Origin: a virus
Length of the DNA stretch: 28,510 bases
Reading direction: 5' to 3' (one strand)
Virus record (IMG/VR): IMGVR_UViG_3300034283_000281
Location: 1 to 28,510 of that record
The notes under the pieces are model-generated. The model was not told the origin of the DNA and made no database searches. It worked only from the letters and a program-made list of their open reading frames with translations. The position numbers were made by a program, and so were the translations under genes. Below, piece by piece: positions 1 through 8,201 of this stretch. Numbering within the stretch: position 1 is the stretch's first letter; the number at the start of each line of letters is the position of its first letter.

Positions 1-3000
1 CTTCCAGACCGCCTTAATTTGTTTCTCGCGGATGGTCTTCTTGCCTTTAAACGCAGCGACCTGCCCCTTGCTAACGGTTGGGTCCTTTATTGCGTCATTG
101 TACCAAACCATAATAGGGTCGTTCTGGAGCGCATTATCTAACGACGAGAAGTCCGAGGGGGAGAACTCGTTGATGCGTGCCGCATGCATAGTCGTTGCAA
201 GGACACGCTGCCCTGTACGGTTGACGAACTTCGTAAAACGCCGGTCTAGCTTCCCAAATTGGGCACGCATCCTGTTTTGCGCCCCACGGATGTTAGCTTC
301 AATCGTCTCCATACGCCGCAATGGCGGTAACCGGCCCTTATCAATATCGTTAATAATGAACGAGCTGGTCAGTGCGGGCAGTATATATTCACGGGTAGCG
401 TCATTGAAGGAAGCCCATCCTTCTTTTATCGAGGGGAGGAAGAAGCTGCCGTCGCGCCCGTCGATAGCCGCACTGAGACCATCGGTGAACTCCAGCATGT
501 CCGCTGCCATTTGTGCTTGGGCCACACCACGATTAATCTCTGCTTCGCCGGTAGCGACCCTCTCTTGTGCACTACCTTTACCTTTAGGAGCAGCCTTTTT
601 CCGCTGCTCAAAAGTGCCCGATACATACTCCATACGGTCGATGTTCTTGGACGCGGCAATTAGTTTAGCGCCAGCTTTTAGTACGTTATCCAGTTGAGGC
701 TGGAATTTAGGTTGCAGCTTAAGCAGCTTCCGCACTAACGCTACGAAACGCGTCCACAGGTTACCCTTCTCCAAGAATTTTTGGAAGCTCGGTTGGGTCA
801 GTCCTTCAGCGATGAACTCGTCTAGGTTTTTCATGCCGTACGGGGATGCCTTGAGCAGTAGGTCCGCCGAACTCTCCACCTCAAACATGGTGTTGTATGC
901 ATCAATCAAGTTATAGACTTCATCGCGTAATGCAAGCATTTCTGGGTCAGCGTCAGGGCCAAGGTCTGTTAAACGCTTAAAGTCCGAGCCAAACTTAGCT
1001 ATCAAAGCAATGTGAACTGCCTCGTGAAGGAGGGTTACAATGTTTGCTGCGGTTGACACCCCGCGCAAACGAACGTCGGGGGCTGCGCCGTCATAAACAG
1101 TGGCAGTTCCTAAGGTAAAAGCTTCTTGGGGGCTAAAGTTAAGATTGCCGATATAGACGTCAACGTCGTCATCTATGACATCCGCCAAGGCAGCAGCAAG
1201 CCCCCGCTGCGCAGGATTCATTTTGCTGAGAATGTCTGGGTCGCGCAGCAAATCTGCTAACCTAGCATTGGCCAGTATAGGCTTACCAGTAAGCACCTTC
1301 CACGCATCCTGCATCCGGTATATAAGACCTTGAAGCCTTTCGCTCGGAGTTGCACGTTCACTATTGGAAGCACCCATGGCTCGCTCAGCACTTCGCGTGC
1401 GGGCTACATCAAGTTGAGCTTCAATTTTTTCTAACGGCAGGCGGCGTTCTACTGCCGAGGTAAGCAGCTTATGTGTCCTTGCATCAATCGCCTCGTCGGC
1501 TAGCGCTGCCTCAATGTCCGCAAGTACGCCAGCATAAGGATCGACTTCTGGTGCTGCTTCCTCGATAGGTGCAGTAACTACCTCAGGTGCAACCTCTTCG
1601 GCTACTGGCGCAGCTTCAAGTGCGGCTGCTTCGGCTACTGGCGCAGCTTCTTCTTGCTGCTTACGCGCTTCAATCTCTTGCCGTAGGTTAGCCTCGGCTT
1701 CAACATCCGCAGCCTCTTGTGCTGCTAGTTCTTGCTTCCGCGTATCAACATAACCTTGTACAGGTTCCTGTACAGGCGCAGCTTCAAGTGCGGCTTCTTC
1801 GGCTACTGGCGCAGCTTGTACGGCTGCAACCTGTTCTTTCCCCCACTGCTGGCCTTCTTTGTAAGCGGCAAGAACTTCGGGGCTACCCCGCTCAAGGGAA
1901 AGGACTTGTTCGTCAGTTAGAGGCTGGATGTCGGGGTTCTTTGCTTCCCGTACACCTTCACCAAACATACCGTTTTCAGCGGTGTTAAACACATAACCAC
2001 GGCGCTCGGCTTCTTTGTACCCAAAACGTGTTAGGTTGTCGTAGATTTCCTGTGGGGTGTAGTCTGCGGGGTCATAAACCGGTTTCTCTTCACGGCTAAG
2101 CGGGGCCACTTCAGGCGCAGCCATTTCGGGCGCAGCTTCAGGCGCAGCCGTAGGTGTAATACCCAACTGTTGTGCACTTGCTTGAGCCAAGGATGGGATA
2201 GGGCTAGCGTCAGGAGCAGGGGTAGTGACCGATTCAATCGCCGTCTTAACAGGAGCCGTAGCTTGCACATCCAATGGGGGTGTAGTGACTTCAGGTGCAG
2301 CCGCAAGTTTCGCTTGATTTTCCTCAATCCCTTGGATGAAGGACTTAATTTGCGCTTGATTTTCCGCAATTCCTTGGGTGACAGCGTCGAGCCCCCCTTG
2401 GATTTCTTGTGTGTTCACATCCTCAACAGTCGTGTTGACGTCGAGAGGAGCAGCAAACTTCTTGCCTGTAACCGCTTCCAGCGCAGCCACGGGGTCACCA
2501 TTGTATTTACCATTCGCAAGCTGCTTCTTAGCCGCATCGAACTGCTTCTGGTCAACGTCATTCACACTGACGAGGGGGTTGTTGAGTATCGTGTCGTTCA
2601 GTAGCTGCCTAGCTACATTAACGCGTTCAGTCAGTTTGACTTTCTTATCGGCAAGGATTTGCTTAGTTTCGTCTAGTGAACTGACTCCCGCTCCCTCGCC
2701 AACATCAGTAGTTGATACGCCAGAAACAGCCCGCTCCAGTCCTCCTCCGACAGTCTCTCCAACGTCTGTAGCACCGGATATGGACGGAGTGGTTCCGATA
2801 TCAGAAGCAGTGCCTGCGTCAGTTCCTCCGAAGTCATCCACTCCGGTATCAGCATCGGGGACATCCGTATCTCCTTCTTCGCGTGCGCGTCCGAGTTGTT
2901 GTTGGGCGTATAGCGCTGCTTTCTCTGGGGTAATTCCGTAGCTTTCCACCATACGTTCAACGATGGTATCGAAAGCGGCATCGTCGTTCGGGTTCTCTTG

Positions 3001-4395
3001 CAACCGCATAGTTGCAGCGATAAGCTTTGCGTCCGACTTAATTTTATTAGCGGTTTCTACGCCGCCTGTTACTTTTGTAACTAGCTCAGTAAGCCCACGT
3101 ACGCCGCCACCAACAACCGCACCGTAGATAAAGTTCTCTGCGACCCCTTCGGTTACATCCTTTTCGGAGTTGTACGCCGTTTTCTCGAGGACATTCTGTG
3201 CGAACTGAGCGGTACCTTCCTGCGTACCTTCTTCCAGCATAGCGACACCCACACGGCCTCGGCCAGTTTTCTGGATGTCAGCCATAAGGGTGCGTACTTC
3301 TGCTGCCGCAGCTTTCGGCGATATGCCACCGGCTTCTATACGCTCCACAAGACCTGCAAGTTTTGAAGTCATAGACCCACGCAACTTGGAAGGTACCCGC
3401 GCCATCATAGCGTCTAAGGTGAGAACTTCTGTAGCCCCAATGGCTGCACCGCCAGCCTGCGCAAGCGCACGTACGAGAGGGTTAACGACCTTCCCTGTCT
3501 CAGCTTCGTATTGCTCGATTGCCTGACGCTGTTGCTGAGCACCGGGACCCGCACCTAATGCAAGTTGTGCTGCTTGTTCTGTCCTTGTAAGTATCGGAAC
3601 AGCGCGTGGACCAGCAACAGCCATACCTGCACGAGACGCGCCACGAGTGGCAAACGCAGGTAGGACGCTACCTGCTACTTCAGAAAGTCGCCGACCCTGC
3701 TGCGCAAACGTACCAAATTGGGCTGCATCGCTCTCATCAGGTGCAAGGTTACGCTGAATAAATCGTTCGGCTGCTTGCTCGGATGCTTTACCCGGACTTT
3801 CTATACCTACAGCACCCAACAGGCTCGGTATACCCGCAACTGTACGGAGCGCACCGGCACCAAGTCCTTTAAGTGTATCTGTGGCAATCTCACCAAAGGA
3901 CCGTTCGGGCACAAGCGTACCCGTGCGCTGCATGTACCCTTTTTCATTTGCGATGTTCGCAAGGGTTTTGCGGTATTCTTCTATGGCTACGTTAGCTTTT
4001 TCCCGCATGCTTGCTGTCGCGCCGGGTAGCTTAGATAAGCGTTGGGTTTCAGCAATCATCCGATTAAGGCTCGCGGCACTCTCATCGAGTTCTTTTGTGC
4101 GTTTGCCGATTTCAACCGCTGCTTTAGGTGTGGGCTTGACCGGTGCTGGTGGTTTGCCAGCCGTCGGCTTCTGCCGAATTACAGCCGCAGCAACTTCCTT
4201 CTGGGTAGCATTCTTAGGCCCTTCGATCGCATACGTATTGCCATCAGGTGCCTTTATTTGATGCGTAACTTTAGCTACACCCGCCGATGGGTTCTGCCTC
4301 ATTACTGCAGCGATTACATCGGCTTGAGACGCGTTGGGTGGCCCCTCTATCCGGTAGGTGTTACCGTCAGGGGCTTTGATCCGGTATGTAGGCAT
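1..4395 (-). CDS. Giant polyvalent-type virion protein with metallopeptidase motif, 3' partial
   Basis: The frame starts at ATG 4395 (AGGGG before it) and stays open to base 1, giving 1465 residues without a stop. Residues 4-38 and 45-79 are two copies of an IKAPDGNTY...EGP...A-x-x-x-AAV-x-RQ-x-P unit. Next come hydrophobic Gly/Ala patches (about 175-215), an EEGTQEGTAQFAQNV helix (about 385-400), a long Ala/Glu/Pro linker (about 650-950), and a domain with H1124-E1125-A-V-H1128 and a likely third ligand in DEFIAEGL (E1193 or E1197): a zinc metallopeptidase layout. It resembles large polyvalent proteins injected with phage DNA. By position it parallels T7 gp16 but with a protease, not a transglycosylase, in the part visible here. 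Confidence 0.85.
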   Translation of the reverse strand, partial: MPTYRIKAPDGNTYRIEGPPNASQADVIAAVMRQNPSAGVAKVTHQIKAPDGNTYAIEGPKNATQKEVAAAVIRQKPTAGKPPAPVKPTPKAAVEIGKRTKELDESAASLNRMIAETQRLSKLPGATASMREKANVAIEEYRKTLANIANEKGYMQRTGTLVPERSFGEIATDTLKGLGAGALRTVAGIPSLLGAVGIESPGKASEQAAERFIQRNLAPDESDAAQFGTFAQQGRRLSEVAGSVLPAFATRGASRAGMAVAGPRAVPILTRTEQAAQLALGAGPGAQQQRQAIEQYEAETGKVVNPLVRALAQAGGAAIGATEVLTLDAMMARVPSKLRGSMTSKLAGLVERIEAGGISPKAAAAEVRTLMADIQKTGRGRVGVAMLEEGTQEGTAQFAQNVLEKTAYNSEKDVTEGVAENFIYGAVVGGGVRGLTELVTKVTGGVETANKIKSDAKLIAATMRLQENPNDDAAFDTIVERMVESYGITPEKAALYAQQQLGRAREEGDTDVPDADTGVDDFGGTDAGTASDIGTTPSISGATDVGETVGGGLERAVSGVSTTDVGEGAGVSSLDETKQILADKKVKLTERVNVARQLLNDTILNNPLVSVNDVDQKQFDAAKKQLANGKYNGDPVAALEAVTGKKFAAPLDVNTTVEDVNTQEIQGGLDAVTQGIAENQAQIKSFIQGIEENQAKLAAAPEVTTPPLDVQATAPVKTAIESVTTPAPDASPIPSLAQASAQQLGITPTAAPEAAPEMAAPEVAPLSREEKPVYDPADYTPQEIYDNLTRFGYKEAERRGYVFNTAENGMFGEGVREAKNPDIQPLTDEQVLSLERGSPEVLAAYKEGQQWGKEQVAAVQAAPVAEEAALEAAPVQEPVQGYVDTRKQELAAQEAADVEAEANLRQEIEARKQQEEAAPVAEAAALEAAPVAEEVAPEVVTAPIEEAAPEVDPYAGVLADIEAALADEAIDARTHKLLTSAVERRLPLEKIEAQLDVARTRSAERAMGASNSERATPSERLQGLIYRMQDAWKVLTGKPILANARLADLLRDPDILSKMNPAQRGLAAALADVIDDDVDVYIGNLNFSPQEAFTLGTATVYDGAAPDVRLRGVSTAANIVTLLHEAVHIALIAKFGSDFKRLTDLGPDADPEMLALRDEVYNLIDAYNTMFEVESSADLLLKASPYGMKNLDEFIAEGLTQPSFQKFLEKGNLWTRFVALVRKLLKLQPKFQPQLDNVLKAGAKLIAASKNIDRMEYVSGTFEQRKKAAPKGKGSAQERVATGEAEINRGVAQAQMAADMLEFTDGLSAAIDGRDGSFFLPSIKEGWASFNDATREYILPALTSSFIINDIDKGRLPPLRRMETIEANIRGAQNRMRAQFGKLDRRFTKFVNRTGQRVLATTMHAARINEFSPSDFSSLDNALQNDPIMVWYNDAIKDPTVSKGQVAAFKGKKTIREKQIKAVWK
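1607..1817 (-). repeat. 43-bp direct repeat in the Ala/Glu linker of the giant protein
   Basis: Bases 1607-1649 and 1775-1817 match except at one position. Both encode Ala/Glu/Pro/Val-rich sequence (AAPVAEEAALEAAPV type) in the same frame. The nearly identical DNA, in contrast with the diverged fibre repeats, suggests recent duplication or slippage in a linker where length is not critical. Confidence 0.8.
4023..4386 (-). repeat. Tandem N-terminal unit of the giant protein, two copies 123 bp apart
   Basis: Two units of about 35 residues start at residues 4 and 45 and share IKAPDGNTY, a central I-EGP, an A-x-x-x-V-x-AAV-x-RQ-x-P helix and a final x-A. The offset is 41 residues. The unit resembles small repeated domains at the start of other phage polyvalent proteins and may anchor the protein to the virion. 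The coding span of the two copies lies in bases about 4386 down to 4159; the rest of the stated range is the following Pro/Lys linker. Confidence 0.75.
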
Positions 4396-4410
4396 AAAAA
4401 CCCCTTGCTA

Positions 4411-5754
4411 TTAATTATCGACCTGAGCTTCGCCCCAACCATCACCGCTACTGTTTGCCCCTTGGCTACTCTTTGCTTTACCTTCTGAAAAAGTGGTAAA
4501 CCCAGCCGCAAAATCACCGTTACCTAACCGCTCGATAATACGTTCCGTGGCAGACGGGGCGTTTGCTACTTGTAACTGCACTTGATGGCCTGCCCTTGCA
4601 GTGGCGGCCTGCATCTGAGCGATGAGCAGTTGAACTGCATTACTCCGCTTCGAAAGTTCTATTTGAACAGCCCGGTCCTTCATAGCTTCAGCCAACGTAC
4701 CATATTTCATGGTCATTTCCATAGCCAAATTCGCGGCTTCTCGAGCAGCTTTATTACTTACCCCCTCCTGCTCAGCCAGCGCCTTAACAGCGTCACGCAC
4801 TTCAGCACGCTGCTCCTTAACCCCAGCCTCAAAATCGGGCAGTGCTGCGCCGACACCTGCGGTAGCAGATTGAAGTATAGAGCCCGGTGCATTTGCCATT
4901 GCAACACCGGCCCTAATCATCGCCATGTCGAGATTTTCCCGAGCACGTTTTTTCTGCTCTCCTTCGTCGAGGGACTTTTCCAGTTCCTTAGTAAGTCGCT
5001 CACTGTACTTAGTCTGCTGTGGGGCCAACTCCCTAATCATTGCCAAGTTATCCTTCGGCAACCTTGATACACCATACATAGCTGCCGGTATGCCTGAAAA
5101 CTCTGGGACGTTAAGCGGTATCGGAGCTTTAGCAGGTGTCGCGCCATAAACGTCAATCGGACTAGCTGCGCTCGCAGGTGGAACATATTCGCTGTCTAGC
5201 TGAGCTAGATATGCCTTTTCTGCTTCTTCTGCTGCTATTTCTTCCGGTGTTTTTTCCTTAACAGGACCACCCTCAAAAAACGCGACCAATCCGCCGCCAG
5301 CATAGCCGTCGTTAAATCCGCCGTTGCTAGGTTCATCGAACATACCGTCAGGAAGCGGTATATCAGAAAGACCACCGCCAGCCATATATGGGGGAACCAT
5401 ACCGCCTTCGGCCATAGCAGGCATTTCACCTTGTGGGGGGACCGCACCCATAGGTGGCGCAGCGTTCATAGGCGGCATAGCCGCAGCTTGTGGTGTAGCA
5501 CCAAGACCCGCAGGGGCACCCATGGGCGGCTGGGGTGGAGCGGGAGGCGCAAACGTCTGTTGAGCTACAGTCTGCTGGGGAGCGGCTTCCATCTGAGCAG
5601 CAGAACGCATGCGGTCAATAAACATACCAGCCAACGTACCAGCGGTAGGGTCAAGAATGCCCATCTGCATAGCTTCAGCGATCTTCTGCTTATTACCACC
5701 ATAGTCCTTAGCAATTTGCTCAGGGGACTGTAGATCGTACGGTTTCGTTTCCAT
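4411..5754 (-). CDS. Pro/Gly-rich and helical phage protein, internal-core candidate, 447 aa
   Basis: N-terminal helix (PEQIAKDYGGNKQKIAEAMQ, GILDPTAGTLAGMFIDRMR) is a conserved start. A disordered Met/Pro/Ala region follows (55-115), then three GG tags: MAEGGMV (114-120), MAGGGLS (124-130) and YAGGGLV (151-157), with FFEGG soon after. Residues 245-420 are mostly helix (KYSERLTKELEKSLDEGEQK, EVRDAVKALAEQ, NLAMEMTMKYGTLAEAM) with an inner Gly/Ala-rich hydrophobic patch (GVAMANAPGSILQ...). The start is one base after the previous stop (TAAgATG). Function is unknown; its neighbours suggest it is packaged in the virion. A DNA ejection role is inferred from the order, not shown by motifs. Confidence 0.74.
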   Translation of the reverse strand: METKPYDLQSPEQIAKDYGGNKQKIAEAMQMGILDPTAGTLAGMFIDRMRSAAQMEAAPQQTVAQQTFAPPAPPQPPMGAPAGLGATPQAAAMPPMNAAPPMGAVPPQGEMPAMAEGGMVPPYMAGGGLSDIPLPDGMFDEPSNGGFNDGYAGGGLVAFFEGGPVKEKTPEEIAAEEAEKAYLAQLDSEYVPPASAASPIDVYGATPAKAPIPLNVPEFSGIPAAMYGVSRLPKDNLAMIRELAPQQTKYSERLTKELEKSLDEGEQKKRARENLDMAMIRAGVAMANAPGSILQSATAGVGAALPDFEAGVKEQRAEVRDAVKALAEQEGVSNKAAREAANLAMEMTMKYGTLAEAMKDRAVQIELSKRSNAVQLLIAQMQAATARAGHQVQLQVANAPSATERIIERLGNGDFAAGFTTFSEGKAKSSQGANSSGDGWGEAQVDN

Positions 5755-5755
5755 C

Positions 5756-7774
5756 TTAAATTAACCCCGCCCGGTTAGCCGTGTTGTATATACCAGCCGC
5801 AGCAAGTCCGCCGCCCATAAGCTGGGAACCTAGAGAAGCACTCGGTGCATAAGCCGTCCTACTCACATTAGGTTCTACAGGGACACCACGAAGCAGGCTG
5901 CTATACTGCTGCAACTGTTCCATCGGATAACCCTGCTGACGCAGGAAGTCTTGATATGCCGTGTCGAGGTACTGCTGTTGTAGCGCCTGCTGCTGCGCCG
6001 CAGTCTGTGTCTGCTGACCGAACCGCGCAAGGTCTGCCTGCGAGCGTGCCGAACCGATATTGGTAAGGGTCTGACCCATCTGACCGGCCTGCCCAAGACC
6101 TGCAAGGCGCTGCTGCGCTCCAAACTGACGGGACTGCTCACGCATACGCTGGCGCTCAAGGTCTGCCTGCTGGTTGGCCCGAAGAGCTTCAAGTCCTGTA
6201 GTTGCACCCAGACGCTGAGTATCCAGCGCGGCGCTAAGGTTCTGCTGGCCCGTCGTAAGCTGTGCCTGCTGGTTGGCCAATGCTGCACGCATCGCCTGCT
6301 CGGAGTTAAGCCCTTGTGTCTGGAGTTGTGCTGCCAAGTTCTGGACGTTAGCCTGTGAAGCAGCGTCAAGGTTAGCAAGTGCCGTCTGCATACCCGTCTG
6401 AGTGCTAAGCTGCTGAGCCTGCATCTGGGCTTGTTGGTTTGCCTGCGCCCGTGTGACGTCCACACCCTGATTGGCCAATGCTGCCTTGAGCGCGTTGTCG
6501 GCGTTCATACCCTGAGCTTGGAACTGCTGGGCTTGGTTATTAACCGCAGCCTGCTGCTCGTTCGATAGGTTCTGCATCGCAACCTGAAGACCCTGCTGCG
6601 CACCAAGTTCTTGTACGCCGAGACGCGCCGCAAGGTTCTGTTGGCCTGTGGTGAGACCAGCTTGCTGATTAGCCAATGCTGCCCTCATGGCGTTATCCGC
6701 AGACATACCCTGTGCTTGGAACTGCATGGCCTGATTATTTACGTTGGCTTGCTGTTCGTTGGATAAGTTAGCCAGAGTCGCCTGTAGACCTGTCTGGGTG
6801 CCAAGCTGCTGCTGTTGGAGCGCTGCTTGGAGGTTCTCACGTCCGGCTGTCATACCCGCTGCACGGTCACGCTCAAACTGCTGCTGCGCACTTTCGTACG
6901 CTGCCTGACGACCACGAGCGTCGATATCACCAAGTTGAGTGCCAAGATTGCGTTCGCGCTCCAACCCAGCAAGAAGCTGACGAGACCCGCCATAGGTACC
7001 CTGACGCGCAGCGCCGAGGTCTTGGACAAGCTGCGACTGCTTCGCACTACGGATAGCTTCGCGCTTCTGTGGCTCCATTACGGCTTCCGCAAAAGGCGAC
7101 ATGTACTGCTGGGCCTGTGCTAAACCAAAAGCTTGCGGCCCTTCCATGCGGAACTGCTCAAGCGGCCCTTGGCCGTAGCTTGTCTGCGCAGCCTGCATCA
7201 TGGGAGCATTGACATCGTATCCACCAATGCGTTCGGCGGGGCTCATCTGGAATGCTTCGAGGTCTGGGCGGTAGCCCGACTGCGCGGCCTGCATATCCTG
7301 TGCCGACACGCCCTGTGCACCAACATCACGAGCGCCACCCATCATGTAAGCTTGTACCTGTGGGCTGAAGCCAGTCTGAGCAGCCTGCATCTGAGGCGAG
7401 CCGTATTGCTGCGCTTGTACGTTAGATGGCCCACTCATGCTGTACTGTTGGAGGTTGGGCATCCCGATCTGCTGTGCACCAAACTGACCGGCGTTATATT
7501 GCGAAGCTTGTAGTGAACCAAGACCTGCAGCGGAAGCCAAACTGCCAGCTTGCCCGAACTCACCCGGAGTCTGCTGGTTAAGGATGTTCTGTTGAAGCTG
7601 CTGCTGCTCAGGTGTGAACCCAGCAATGCGCTCTTGGCCATAGGTCTGATAAGGTGTAGTAAGCGCTGTACTTGCGCGCTGCATCATCCCTTCAAAATAA
7701 GGACGTGCATATTCAGGGAGAGTTGACTGGGTTATCTCCTGTTTAACCGGTTGACTGCTACCACCCTTAGCCAT
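5756..7774 (-). CDS. Gln/Ala-rich repeat protein, internal-core candidate, 672 aa
   Basis: The start MAKGGSSQPVKQEITQSTLP, then PYQTYGQERIAGFTPEQQQL, is a conserved opening in many phages. Residues 129-224 hold three 32-residue units beginning MQAAQ; 312-509 hold three exact 66-residue units, mostly helix of Gln, Ala and Asn (66 is 6x11), with a partial fourth (510-542). The C-terminus (AAQQQALQQQYLDTAYQDFL, GYPMEQLQQYSSLLRGVPV) is a recurrent phage signature. No membrane helix. A TTG-started longer frame (7786) was rejected: ATG 7774 has GGAGGA ahead and overlaps the upstream gene by 8 bases. The size and composition suit a long coiled-coil core protein such as T7 gp14 or gp15 (inference). 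Confidence 0.78.
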   Translation of the reverse strand: MAKGGSSQPVKQEITQSTLPEYARPYFEGMMQRASTALTTPYQTYGQERIAGFTPEQQQLQQNILNQQTPGEFGQAGSLASAAGLGSLQASQYNAGQFGAQQIGMPNLQQYSMSGPSNVQAQQYGSPQMQAAQTGFSPQVQAYMMGGARDVGAQGVSAQDMQAAQSGYRPDLEAFQMSPAERIGGYDVNAPMMQAAQTSYGQGPLEQFRMEGPQAFGLAQAQQYMSPFAEAVMEPQKREAIRSAKQSQLVQDLGAARQGTYGGSRQLLAGLERERNLGTQLGDIDARGRQAAYESAQQQFERDRAAGMTAGRENLQAALQQQQLGTQTGLQATLANLSNEQQANVNNQAMQFQAQGMSADNAMRAALANQQAGLTTGQQNLAARLGVQELGAQQGLQVAMQNLSNEQQAAVNNQAQQFQAQGMNADNALKAALANQGVDVTRAQANQQAQMQAQQLSTQTGMQTALANLDAASQANVQNLAAQLQTQGLNSEQAMRAALANQQAQLTTGQQNLSAALDTQRLGATTGLEALRANQQADLERQRMREQSRQFGAQQRLAGLGQAGQMGQTLTNIGSARSQADLARFGQQTQTAAQQQALQQQYLDTAYQDFLRQQGYPMEQLQQYSSLLRGVPVEPNVSRTAYAPSASLGSQLMGGGLAAAGIYNTANRAGLI
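6248..6841 (-). repeat. Three 198-bp units encoding 66-aa helical modules
   Basis: Three consecutive modules of exactly 66 codons, with a half module after them. Each ends ADNAxxAALANQ or SEQAMRAALANQ followed by a short linker. The period is a multiple of 11 (hendecads), consistent with right-handed coiled coil packing. Confidence 0.88.
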
Positions 7775-8201
7775 TCTGTCCTCCAAGACCCATTACGGGT
7801 AACTCATATACCTGCCATAGCATTTTATATCCATCGTCTTTGAAAGCACGGGCAAATCCGGGCCTACCCGAAGACTCGATGACATCGCAACTATTATCAC
7901 GTGCCCAACGTTGCAAAGTTTCAAGCATTGGGTCTTTCCAACTAAAACCTTCATCGCCACCGATAAATAGCATATCGAGGCACTTCTTGCGAGGGTACTG
8001 CCAAAAACGAGTAATGGTAACCCCAAGAATATCTTCGCCTTCAATCACTACCCACAGGTGTGCTGCTTCGTCGAGCACCGCATCAATTATATCTTCTGGT
8101 TCATACCGACCAAATGTATATTCCGCAGCCTTACTTATATGCGGGAACAGCTTGGGTAGAAGACCACCTACAAACTCAGCAGGGATGAGGCTAACTTCCA
8201 T
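7767..8201 (-). CDS. GNAT-like protein, T7 gp13-type internal virion candidate, 144 aa
   Basis: The fold looks like N-acetyltransferase: an N-terminal helix, a strand pair (HLWVVIEGEDILGVTITRFW), a mid strand (CLDMLFIGGDEGFSW), helix DPMLETLQRWARDNSC and a final SSGRPGFARAFKDDGYKM. The usual acetyl-CoA loop (Q/R-x-x-G-x-G/A) is replaced by GGDEGF, so catalysis is doubtful. The family I recall for T7 gp13 (internal virion protein A, DUF2833) is GNAT-like and structural. Gene order supports this: the next genes are a Gln/Ala-rich helical protein and a giant protein, as with T7 gp14 to gp16. It is coupled by TAATG and overlaps the next gene by 8 bases. An active host-modifying acetyltransferase is the alternative. 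Confidence 0.7.
   Translation of the reverse strand: MEVSLIPAEFVGGLLPKLFPHISKAAEYTFGRYEPEDIIDAVLDEAAHLWVVIEGEDILGVTITRFWQYPRKKCLDMLFIGGDEGFSWKDPMLETLQRWARDNSCDVIESSGRPGFARAFKDDGYKMLWQVYELPVMGLGGQNG

Noticed and set aside
32-697. 221-aa plus-strand frame at the left edge
   Set aside because: It is antisense to the giant protein, whose frame is open across the full 4.4 kb and contains the metallopeptidase motif. The plus-strand product has no recognisable feature.
7774-7786. TTG start 12 bases upstream for the 672-aa protein
   Set aside because: GGAGGA lies between TTG and ATG 7774, and the ATG gives the MAKGG start also seen as a tag elsewhere. ATG 7774 is preferred.
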